In this document: positions 1-6,070 of the stretch, one piece after another
How the letters are laid out: every line of letters begins with the position of its first letter
Numbering within the stretch: position 1 is the first letter of the stretch
Assembly (NCBI GenBank): GCA_016550415.1
Contig: JABXGU010000835.1
Location: 1-13,633, forward strand
Reading direction: 5' to 3'
Length of the DNA stretch: 13,633 nucleotides
Origin: an archaeon
GTDB taxonomy: Archaea; Asgardarchaeota; Hermodarchaeia; Hermodarchaeales; Hermodarchaeaceae
Made by a program: the position numbers and the translations under genes
The notes under the pieces: model-generated
What the model was told of the DNA's origin: nothing
The model's input: the letters and a program-made list of their open reading frames with translations, nothing else
Databases searched by the model: none

Positions 1-346
1 AGGGAGGAACACCCATATGGATGCTTGTAATTGCAGCTGATGTAATTGAAGGAAAAACACTGCTCAATGTTACACCATCAAGATCTTCAAAGAGTTGAGC
101 TAGTGCAGTGTTCCTTATGTTCTCTATTCCCACACTATCCACGATACAGACAATTACATGTTCCGCTTTTTGAGCATCATTAACTTTGAGATGTTTTTGA
201 ACTTCAGGGTAATTAAATAAATCAGCTCTTGGAATCTGCACATCCATGCAGCGAAGCGCGGTAGGAAGCACTTTGTAGATATTCCTTTCATAATCTGGAA
301 TGTAAAGGTCATTTGCTCCCTTTAATTGAATTCTGGACAGCGTCAT
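1..346 (-). CDS. Type I phosphodiesterase / nucleotide pyrophosphatase family protein (N-terminal part, cut by left edge)
   Basis: I found this by translating the minus strand. An open frame starts at the ATG at 346 and stays open for 115 codons to the window edge. After about 60 residues it shows a hydrophobic strand ending in VDSVG (Asp70), which fits the first metal-binding aspartate of the alkaline phosphatase superfamily. It then has FPSITSAAITS (residues 98-108) followed by HMGVPP, resembling the nucleophile loop and 'tG.pP..HG' stretch of PF01663 enzymes, with Thr102 the likely nucleophile. Family members hydrolyse phosphodiester or pyrophosphate bonds with two metal ions; the substrate cannot be told here. 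A weak GGTG ribosome site precedes the start. The gene diverges from the zinc-ribbon gene and may share its control region. The family call is fairly firm, but the catalytic C-terminal half lies outside the window. Confidence 0.72.
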   Translation of the reverse strand, partial: MTLSRIQLKGANDLYIPDYERNIYKVLPTALRCMDVQIPRADLFNYPEVQKHLKVNDAQKAEHVIVCIVDSVGIENIRNTALAQLFEDLDGVTLSSVFPSITSAAITSIHMGVPP

Positions 347-389
347 ATTAAGCACCAATAATCGTGATAGCCAAGGAAAAATGCGAAAG

Positions 390-415
390 ACTCTTCTTAT
401 TATTCATAGAAGAGT
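390..415. promoter_or_regulatory. 8-bp inverted repeat around an A/T-rich box in a divergent promoter
   Basis: ACTCTTCT (390-397) and AGAAGAGT (408-415) are perfect reverse complements separated by the ten bases TATTATTCAT. The centre at about 402 lies midway between the two divergent start codons (346 minus, 455 plus). The spacer is TATA-like on both strands, and a start site about 25 bases away on either side would give leaders of roughly 30 bases. I infer a shared operator overlapping a two-way TATA box. An RNA hairpin is the alternative. Confidence 0.45.
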
Positions 416-454
416 AGTTAAAAATGAATTGACAGCCCTTAGAGGAAAAGTGCG

Positions 455-1315
455 TTGATTCTCGGTTATGCTATCTTTCGCATGGATGCAAAAATTGGTC
501 CACAAAAAGTTCACGTAAGTGACAGCATCCAAGATGTAAGTCATTACGAGATGATGATAATTTTCTCTGCGCATGTCAGGTTCGAGCAAGGATTCAGGGG
601 AGTACATGCAAGTAATCGCACTTGGGCAACCTATATTCAGCCACCATGGGTTATTGCGCTTCTCCTTTCTCCAGATCAACTCATTGGACCCATTGAAGCC
701 CCATTCGAAAAAATCCTTAGAAAAACTAAACTTGGCGATAATCCAACCATCAATCAATGGAACAAACTTTTTCAAGACATAAAAAATGAGGTTGAAAAAT
801 CACCACTCTGGGACTTACTGACCTCAGAGCCCGTTGCAGAATTCCTTGAAACACTCATAAAATTTGGGATTAGCACTTTTGAGCCACAGCTTAATCTATC
901 AATTGGAGTAGTATATCCTGAAGCTGACCGACTCACAAACCTTAGTTCATATGATACACGACTTTTCCTTGAAAAACTAACACTCGCAGGCATCTTCAAG
1001 AGTGAGCCAGTTGCGGGCGTCATCCATTGTCCATCTTGCCACGGATTCAAGGTGGCAAATCTTCTTACATGTCCCAAATGCAGTGGAATCAGTCTAAAAA
1101 GCGTTCCTGATTCCTCTGCGTCTAATTCTATATCCTACAATTTTTCTTGCCTGAGTTGTAGCCATTTAACTCAGAATCCACTTGTATCTCTTGTATGCAC
1201 TGAGTGCGCAAGACAGTTTGAGCCTAGCACTGGCGAATATCGTGCCATGAATCGCCTCGTTCTTAACAAAGAGATTGCAGAAAATCTAATTAGCAGTATT
1301 AGAGGGGAATCCTGA
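455..1315 (+). CDS. Two-zinc-ribbon protein with N-terminal 'IGP' domain, possibly longin-like; function unknown
   Basis: This 286-residue protein is not one I can name. Its C-terminal part has four CxxC pairs (Cys192/195, 206/209, 232/235, 248/251), enough for two zinc ribbons. Their spacing, plus a likely winged-helix stretch at about 118-185, recalls the TackOD1 output domain described from TACK archaea, but I see no decisive signature. Residues 1-115 begin GYAIFRMDAKIGP. A hydrophobic strand followed by an acidic residue and G-P is also seen in longin-like modules of eukaryotic GTPase regulators such as NPRL2, so a longin-type fold is a guess. I chose the TTG start at 455 because AGAGG lies nine bases upstream and the GYAIFR strand precedes the first ATG (482). 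No signal peptide or membrane segment is visible, so it is probably cytoplasmic. It converges on the small GTPase gene with a gap of 50 bases. Confidence 0.72.
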   Translation: MILGYAIFRMDAKIGPQKVHVSDSIQDVSHYEMMIIFSAHVRFEQGFRGVHASNRTWATYIQPPWVIALLLSPDQLIGPIEAPFEKILRKTKLGDNPTINQWNKLFQDIKNEVEKSPLWDLLTSEPVAEFLETLIKFGISTFEPQLNLSIGVVYPEADRLTNLSSYDTRLFLEKLTLAGIFKSEPVAGVIHCPSCHGFKVANLLTCPKCSGISLKSVPDSSASNSISYNFSCLSCSHLTQNPLVSLVCTECARQFEPSTGEYRAMNRLVLNKEIAENLISSIRGES

Positions 1316-1365
1316 GCCTTACAAAACTGGGAAACTAGGATTATTGAAGATATGAAGCAAAATAA

Positions 1366-1902
1366 TCATTGCCGACGTGATTTTTCATAGAGTTTCCATA
1401 TCTCGTTTGCCAATAGTTGAAAAACATCGTTCACCTGAAAGTTACTTTTTGAACTACTTTCTAGAAAGAGCATGCCAAGATTCTTTGCTAGACTGGTTCC
1501 TTCCTTATTGGATACTACTCGCTCTTTGTCCAAGTCTACTTTTGTCGCTACTAAAATAAGGGGTACTCCCTTGCAACGCTCTTGAACTTGTTTTAGCCAG
1601 TATTCCACCCGCTCAAATGATGTCTTATTTGTCACATCATAAGCAATGACTGCACCAGCTGCACCCTCGAAATATAGACCACGAATAAAATCGAATCGCT
1701 CCTGACCAGCTGTGTCATAAATCATCAGCCTAATGGGATTATCTTTCACAATAAGGGATTTAGCGAAGAAATCAACCCCCAATGTAAATGTATAATTCTG
1801 GTCGAATTGCCCAGTGCAGTATCTTCGTGCAAGTGATGTTTTACCAACACTTGCATCGCCAACAACAATGACCTTATAGACGACTTCGTCAAGATCTTCC
1901 AT
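1366..1902 (-). CDS. Rab/Ras-like small GTPase (Asgard eukaryotic-signature type)
   Basis: A complete single-domain small GTPase of 178 residues from the ATG at 1902. It shows the P-loop GDASVGKTS (15-23), switch I Thr40 in TFTLGVDF, DTAGQE (63-68) with the catalytic Gln67, TKVD (120-123) for guanine recognition and ESSSK (148-152). The WDxxxQE-like switch and 'LGVDF' are Rab-like, whereas TKxD replaces the usual NKxD, as in Rho proteins. The C-terminus ends KSRRQ with no cysteine, so it lacks a prenylation site and cannot attach to membranes the eukaryotic way. An upstream ATG at 1962 would add 20 residues unlike any GTPase. I prefer 1902 because GAGGGTGA lies five bases before it and a TATA-like box at 1974-1986 would start transcription downstream of 1962. 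Such GTPases are abundant in Asgard archaea; the partner and process are unknown. Confidence 0.95.
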   Translation of the reverse strand: MEDLDEVVYKVIVVGDASVGKTSLARRYCTGQFDQNYTFTLGVDFFAKSLIVKDNPIRLMIYDTAGQERFDFIRGLYFEGAAGAVIAYDVTNKTSFERVEYWLKQVQERCKGVPLILVATKVDLDKERVVSNKEGTSLAKNLGMLFLESSSKSNFQVNDVFQLLANEIWKLYEKSRRQ

Positions 1903-1973
1903 TCTGTTCACCCTCGGAACATTCGTATAATGGCAGTATCGCTCCTTTAAGTTTTTTTGCATTATTTCCTTTT

Positions 1974-1986
1974 GTTTATATTATTA
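1974..1986 (-). promoter_or_regulatory. Probable TATA box for the small GTPase gene
   Basis: On the minus strand this reads TAATAATATAAAC. A start site about 25 bases downstream would fall near 1954, giving a leader of about 50 bases to the ATG at 1902 and excluding the ATG at 1962. Inferred from position and composition only. Confidence 0.4.
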
Positions 1987-2075
1987 AAGAGGTTTTGGGC
2001 GAGGCGAAAGTTCTTTTTGTAGTAGATACTGCATAAGTGGGAAATAATTTGGAATAAAAATGAAGGGCGTTTATC

Positions 2076-3386
2076 ATGTCAGGTAAAGTGAATCAATTCA
2101 ACCTTTCCATTGAGGATTTGCCACGACGATGGTACAATGTGGCAGCAGATTTGCCAGAGCCGCTTCCGCCTCCCAAAGATCCAGAGGATGGCCCATCACG
2201 TTTGAAGCAGTTGCCTGAATTCATTTTGAAAACATGTCTCGAGCAAGAAGGTTCAACTGATAGATGGATTGATATTCCCGAGGGAATTCGTGAACTTTTC
2301 ATCCAGGCTGGTCGTCCCAGGCCCCTAATGAGAGCACTTCGACTTGAACAGGTTTTGAAGCTGCCCAAGACAATTCGTCTCTACTATAAACGGGAAGACC
2401 TTAGCCCCACTGGCTCTCATAAGGTAAACACTGCACTTGCTCAGACATATTATGCACAGAAAGAAGGATATGAAGAGGTAACGACAGAGACTGGAGCAGG
2501 GCAGTGGGGATCTGCTTTGTCTTATGCTGCATCTCTTAACGGTTTGAAATGCCGGGTTTTCTGGGTGCGCGCAGCTTATAGGTGGAAACCTGGTCGCCGA
2601 ACGTTGATGAAATTATTTGGTTCAGAAGTTTTTGCATCACCAAGTAAGGAGACCAAGTTTGGTAGAAAACTCCTACGTGAAAATCCGAAACATGTGGGAA
2701 GTCTAGGTATCGCAATTAGTGAAGGTATTGAAGATTCACTGAATCGTGAAGGAAACATATACTGCCTTGGGAGTGTTCTCAACCATGTATTGATTCACCA
2801 ATCCATAATCGGATTGGAAACCGTCGAGCAGTTCAAGCTGGCAGATGACAATCCCACACTCCTCATCGGTTGTTTTGGTGGAGGCAGTAATTTTGGAGGA
2901 TTCAGCCTACCCTTTATCGGTGAAGTCTTACAAGGCAAACGAGAGTGTAGCTTTCTAGCTTCACAAAGTGAAGCAGCGCCTAACCTAGTTAAGGGCAAGT
3001 ATGTGTACGACCATGGTGACCATGCAGGACTTACGCCACTCCTCAAAATGTACTCACTAGGTCATGATACTTCTATGCCTGAAATTTGGGCAGAGGGCAT
3101 TCGGTATGCTGGAGCAGCCCCAATGATGAGTGCAATCAAATACCATGGTCTCCTTGACGCTGTTGCCTATCCAGTGGATGAGGTTCATGTCTACTCGCAA
3201 GCTAGACGGTTCATTCAAGCTGAAGGATTCATTCCTGCGCCGGAATCTTCATATGCAGTATGTGCAGCCATCGACAAAGCTTTGGAATTTAAGAAGAAGG
3301 GCGAAGAAGCAGTCATCTGCTTTAATGTATCCGGTCATGGATTTTTAGACATGGAAGCCTTTGCCAAGCCTCTCAAACTTGACTAG
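2076..3386 (+). CDS. trpB: Tryptophan synthase beta chain, TrpB2 type
   Basis: This is a 436-residue PLP enzyme that condenses indole with serine to make tryptophan. The PLP lysine is Lys116 in GSHKVNTA. The catalytic glutamate is Glu138 in ETGAGQWG; the Trp where classical TrpB1 has His is usual for the TrpB2 subfamily. GGGSN (268-272) binds the cofactor phosphate, and the C-terminal VSGHGFLDM is also typical. TrpB2 proteins are longer than TrpB1 and often act without tight binding to TrpA. No trpA or other trp gene lies nearby, so it stands alone here; it may salvage indole or use phosphoserine, as proposed for some archaeal TrpB2 proteins. The ATG at 2076 is preceded by a weak AGGGCG and by an A/T box at 2042-2050. 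It is transcribed divergently from the GTPase gene. The family assignment is secure. Confidence 0.95.
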   Translation: MSGKVNQFNLSIEDLPRRWYNVAADLPEPLPPPKDPEDGPSRLKQLPEFILKTCLEQEGSTDRWIDIPEGIRELFIQAGRPRPLMRALRLEQVLKLPKTIRLYYKREDLSPTGSHKVNTALAQTYYAQKEGYEEVTTETGAGQWGSALSYAASLNGLKCRVFWVRAAYRWKPGRRTLMKLFGSEVFASPSKETKFGRKLLRENPKHVGSLGIAISEGIEDSLNREGNIYCLGSVLNHVLIHQSIIGLETVEQFKLADDNPTLLIGCFGGGSNFGGFSLPFIGEVLQGKRECSFLASQSEAAPNLVKGKYVYDHGDHAGLTPLLKMYSLGHDTSMPEIWAEGIRYAGAAPMMSAIKYHGLLDAVAYPVDEVHVYSQARRFIQAEGFIPAPESSYAVCAAIDKALEFKKKGEEAVICFNVSGHGFLDMEAFAKPLKLD

Positions 3387-3618
3387 ATTGTATTATAGCA
3401 TTTGGATGATTTTGGAGTCGTTGACGTGCATACTGAATTATATCTATGCTGAAGTCGATACCTACAACCTTCTCGAAATGATTTTGCAGGTGTGCAAGGA
3501 GATGACAAGACCAAATCCAATTTCTAATATGTGCCACAGAGCCGCTCTTCACCCACAAAATGAAATAATTCATCCATCGAAAAGGGGGGCATCGCTTCAT
3601 TAGATTGGTAGATCAGTC
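3373..3618 (-). pseudogene. Relic of a class I SAM-dependent methyltransferase gene, frameshifted and truncated
   Basis: Minus-strand frames together spell the N-terminal half of a methyltransferase, but no single frame does. One frame gives MDELFHFVGEERLCG, a second gives HILEIGFG, matching SAM motif I (usually ILEIGCGTG), and a third gives HLLAHLQNHFEKVVGIDFS with motif II and then IIQYARQRL. At least two frameshifts separate them. The reading then stops at a TGA at 3373-3375, inside the end of trpB, so the C-terminal half is missing. It resembles UbiE/BioC-type methyltransferases. An ordinary caller could report the third frame as a 75-residue hypothetical protein. I infer a decayed gene remnant; sequencing errors are less likely because the 3' half is also absent. 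Confidence 0.6.
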
Positions 3619-3655
3619 ATTCTTGCATCATCACAAAATATGCTTCTACCCTATT

Positions 3656-4396
3656 CTAAATGAGACCCATGAATTGTGCTAAATAGAGCATAATAATAGC
3701 AATCGAGTTGTTCGTAGAGTGAGCAGCCCAAGTAGTATAGAGGCTATACCCACTTTTCTGAAAACGCAAGCCCCATAATGTACTAATGAAGAATATTGGA
3801 CCAAATCGGTAGATGTCAAGATGTAGACCAGCGAATAAGGCAGAAGCTAGAAGTAAGCCACCCCAGCGACCGAGATAATTTTCTGATCCCTGCTGCAATA
3901 CGCTTCTAGCAAATACTTCTTCACAAAAGCCAACTATGAAAATCATGAACAGTATCCACATAACCAGCTCAAAGGGGTTTGATGGTGTTAAAGCGTGACT
4001 CATCGCTTCGAGATAGGTTGGTGGCGGAGTAATCAGCCAAGTCCAAAGGGCAACTATTGGAATTGCCAAAAACAAAGTCAATATACCCCACAATATGCCC
4101 ATCAAAATATCTGTTAATACTCCAAGCTTGCCCTTTATTGGACGCAACCCCAGTTCCTCCACCAACTCTGTAGTCAATGGTGGGCTTTGGAGAGAAGGTG
4201 TATCCCTATCCCCTGTTTTGCTTGTAATCCACAATATGACTGGGACAACTGCCACAACCAATAAACAAAGCTCAGTGATGACAAGACCAAGAAATTGGAA
4301 AAACAATTGAGCCAGAATCCCTACACTGATGAGTAATGCAAAGCCGCTAAAATAGCATAATAGTGACACACCTAATGACCAGCTTGCTCTAGTCAT
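3656..4396 (-). CDS. CPBP family (CAAX/Abi-like) intramembrane glutamic endopeptidase
   Basis: A 246-residue, very hydrophobic protein with about seven to eight membrane segments. The three hallmark motifs are present: EEVFAR (159-164, EExxxR), FAGLH (188-192, ending in His192) and HSTNN (226-230, HxxxN). These form the active site inside the membrane. Relatives include the eukaryotic CAAX protease Rce1 and archaeal MmRce1. The natural substrate is unknown; the neighbouring GTPase has no CAAX box, so it is not an obvious one. A GTG at 4438 would add 14 residues, but I chose the ATG at 4396 because AGGCGAT lies five bases before it and a TATA-like box at 4439-4448 abuts the GTG. It converges on trpB across the methyltransferase relic and diverges from the permease gene. 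Family certain, role unknown. Confidence 0.88.
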   Translation of the reverse strand: MTRASWSLGVSLLCYFSGFALLISVGILAQLFFQFLGLVITELCLLVVAVVPVILWITSKTGDRDTPSLQSPPLTTELVEELGLRPIKGKLGVLTDILMGILWGILTLFLAIPIVALWTWLITPPPTYLEAMSHALTPSNPFELVMWILFMIFIVGFCEEVFARSVLQQGSENYLGRWGGLLLASALFAGLHLDIYRFGPIFFISTLWGLRFQKSGYSLYTTWAAHSTNNSIAIIMLYLAQFMGLI

Positions 4397-4438
4397 ACAT
4401 AATCGCCTTTTTTTGATAGATTGAATGAGGAAGCTCAC

Positions 4439-4448
4439 TATAATATTT
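4439..4448 (-). promoter_or_regulatory. Probable TATA box for the CPBP protease gene
   Basis: AAATATTATA on the minus strand lies directly against the alternative GTG codon at 4438. The predicted start site near 4418 gives a leader of about 20 bases to the ATG at 4396. Inferred from spacing only. Confidence 0.4.
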
Positions 4449-4723
4449 CGTTTGAGGTTTTACCATTTTTCATCTAGAAAATAAATTTTGGATTGGAGAA
4501 GCAAAGATAAAATCAACATCAATATCGACGAGAATGGTAATAGAGGAGAATTGAAGCTTGGCAGGAGTACTGCTCACCGGGAATATGCTCATCGCCCAAT
4601 TGATTAAAGAAACTAAGAACTACAGACAACTTCAAAACAGTCTGCACTAATAAGCTTGATAAAGAACCTGTGTGAGATTGCAGCAAATAGAAGATATTAA
4701 CTATCTACGGGCGGAATTACTGA
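4449..4723. other. Intergenic stretch between protease and permease, no gene supported
   Basis: This spacer separates the divergent protease and permease genes. It holds an A/T-rich run around 4477-4490 that could be a plus-strand TATA box, and an AGAGGAG at 4542-4548. Nine bases after that, a TTG at 4558 opens a 30-codon frame to 4650. I see no family signature in that frame and do not call it a gene. No RNA structure or repeat was evident. Confidence 0.4.
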
Positions 4724-4855
4724 GTGTTTCCCGGCATTTTTGTATTAATTGTATTCATAGTTGTTGTCTTGCTGATTACTACAGATATGATAAAGGAGAC
4801 CATCGCAGCGCTGTTGGGTACTGTAGTAATTCTGGTGTTTATGGTTCAAATTTGA
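4724..4855 (+). pseudogene. Severed N-terminal piece of the ArsB/NhaD-type permease, ending at an in-frame TGA
   Basis: From the GTG at 4724 this frame encodes 43 residues and ends at TGA (4853-4855). It holds one membrane segment (about residues 5-19), then TDMIKETIAALLG, which matches the 'iHrt.aAllGa' start of the second helix in ArsB/NhaD proteins, then most of that helix. The same frame continues without shift, through eleven codons, into the permease body at 4889. Reading through the TGA would give one protein of 437 residues, close to the usual family length. GGCGGA lies upstream of the GTG, and a TGA directly precedes it. A nonsense mutation or sequence error is most likely; recoding is a weaker possibility. 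Confidence 0.75.
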
Positions 4856-4888
4856 CCATTATGGGCTGGTGAATTACTGACCTATCCA

Positions 4889-6037
4889 GTGTTTGCAGAA
4901 TTATTGGTAAAATGGGTTGATTTCCGAACAATTATCATAATCCTATCAATTATGTTGATAACTGAGCCGATAAAGGATTCAGGATTATTCCAGTACATTT
5001 CAATTAAGGCTGTGAAATGGTCGAAGGGCGGTCCTGCAATATTACTCACTATTTTTTGTCTTCTTGCCTTTCTATTGTCCACTGTTCTTACACAGATAGC
5101 AACCATTGTGTTAATCGGTTCAATGACGATGATTGTTTGCGAATCGCTTGACGCTAATCCCATGCCTTATCTTGTTTCAGAAGCTATGGTTTCTAATGCT
5201 GGGGCGGTAAGCACTCAAATTTCTGGAATCCCAAATATCTTGATTGCTGGTGCTACGGGATATGATTTTAATTGGTTTCTAATCAATCTCTTGCCCTTTT
5301 CGCTTCTATTGGCTGCTGTGGCAATTATTATCTGTATTTTTTTCTTCAGGAAAACGCTTCATACACTTAATGAAAAGCACATCCAGCATTTGATGGATAT
5401 TGAAGAATCAACAATGATTCCAAACCGAGCAATATTCTATCGCACTGCATTCCTATTGGTAGCTATTATTGCAGGCTTCATATTGTTCAGTAGATATGCC
5501 TACATCGTTGCAATTGTAGGAGCAGTTGCATTTCTAGTTCTTGGGGGAAATCCGGATGAGATACTAAAAGAAGTTGAGTGGTCATCAATTTTCTTCTTTA
5601 TTGGATTGTTCATTATTGTAGGGTCGTTGGAGGAATTTGGAGTGATTTCTGCATTATCCACTCAAGTTGTTTTACTAACACAAGGAAATCCCATCATCGC
5701 GCATATTGCTATTCTATGGATCACCGGATTAGCAAGTGGTGTTGTAGATAACATCCCTATTACCATGACACTCATACCTGTTGTGGCAGAGCTAACAGCT
5801 ATCGGTGTCCCTGCAGGAACTTTATGGATATCCATTACACTTGGTGCTGAATTGGGAGGGTGCCTTACACCCATATCTAGCACAGCAAATCTACTAGCTT
5901 ATCGAACTGCAGCTAAACATAATCGCCCGATACCATTTATGACATTCTTGATTGTTGGCATCATAACAACGTTTACCTTCTTGGGCTTGTCAACTGTCTA
6001 TGTTTTATTCCGTCTCTTCTTCTTGCCACTTCCATAA
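4889..6037 (+). CDS. ArsB/NhaD-type (ion transporter superfamily) permease, main body after an in-frame stop
   Basis: A 382-residue polytopic protein of the ArsB/NhaD/CitT superfamily, carriers that move anions such as arsenite or exchange sodium for protons. The second half keeps the family signature: SGVVDNIP (283-290) and GAELGGCLTPISSTAN (319-334). The first half is altered: STVLTQIAT (64-72) stands where relatives have SafLDNvtT, and NAGAVSTQISGIPN (103-116) where they have NiGGtaTlIGDPPN. The substrate may therefore differ from arsenite or sodium. The frame begins at a GTG, but the first two helices lie upstream beyond an in-frame TGA at 4853-4855, so this ORF alone lacks them. No good ribosome site precedes 4889; GGTGA at 4868-4872 is 16 bases away. 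It may be a pseudogene in spite of a well-kept frame. No arsR or other ars gene lies beside it. It converges on the DUF362 gene. Confidence 0.8.
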   Translation: MFAELLVKWVDFRTIIIILSIMLITEPIKDSGLFQYISIKAVKWSKGGPAILLTIFCLLAFLLSTVLTQIATIVLIGSMTMIVCESLDANPMPYLVSEAMVSNAGAVSTQISGIPNILIAGATGYDFNWFLINLLPFSLLLAAVAIIICIFFFRKTLHTLNEKHIQHLMDIEESTMIPNRAIFYRTAFLLVAIIAGFILFSRYAYIVAIVGAVAFLVLGGNPDEILKEVEWSSIFFFIGLFIIVGSLEEFGVISALSTQVVLLTQGNPIIAHIAILWITGLASGVVDNIPITMTLIPVVAELTAIGVPAGTLWISITLGAELGGCLTPISSTANLLAYRTAAKHNRPIPFMTFLIVGIITTFTFLGLSTVYVLFRLFFLPLP

Positions 6038-6070
6038 GAGATGACTTCGAGAAAGACATTAACTAGCAGC

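Noticed and set aside
404..775. 123-codon minus-strand frame opposite the zinc-ribbon gene
   Set aside because: Antisense shadow of the zinc-ribbon gene; no family signature, and it overlaps the divergent promoter.
3361..3603. Plus-strand 80-codon frame after trpB
   Set aside because: It overlaps the methyltransferase relic on the other strand, has no family signature, and shares bases with the trpB end; the relic explains the region better.
3656..4396. CPBP protease as the processing enzyme of the nearby small GTPase
   Set aside because: The GTPase ends in KSRRQ with no CAAX cysteine, so there is no visible substrate site.
4558..4650. 30-codon frame starting at TTG 4558, nine bases after AGAGGAG
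   Set aside because: The ribosome-like site is suggestive, but the product is too short to recognise and no conserved pattern is visible. Kept as part of the intergenic entry only.
4853..4855. TGA as selenocysteine in the permease
   Set aside because: The position is within or next to a membrane helix of a carrier family with no known selenoprotein, and I see no obvious downstream hairpin; mutation or sequence error is simpler. Recorded as a minor option in the findings.
4672..4872. 66-codon plus-strand frame rich in Cys, His and Tyr
   Set aside because: It is an alternate frame over the permease N-terminal piece (4724-4855), whose own frame gives membrane helices and the family motif, so this is a shadow.
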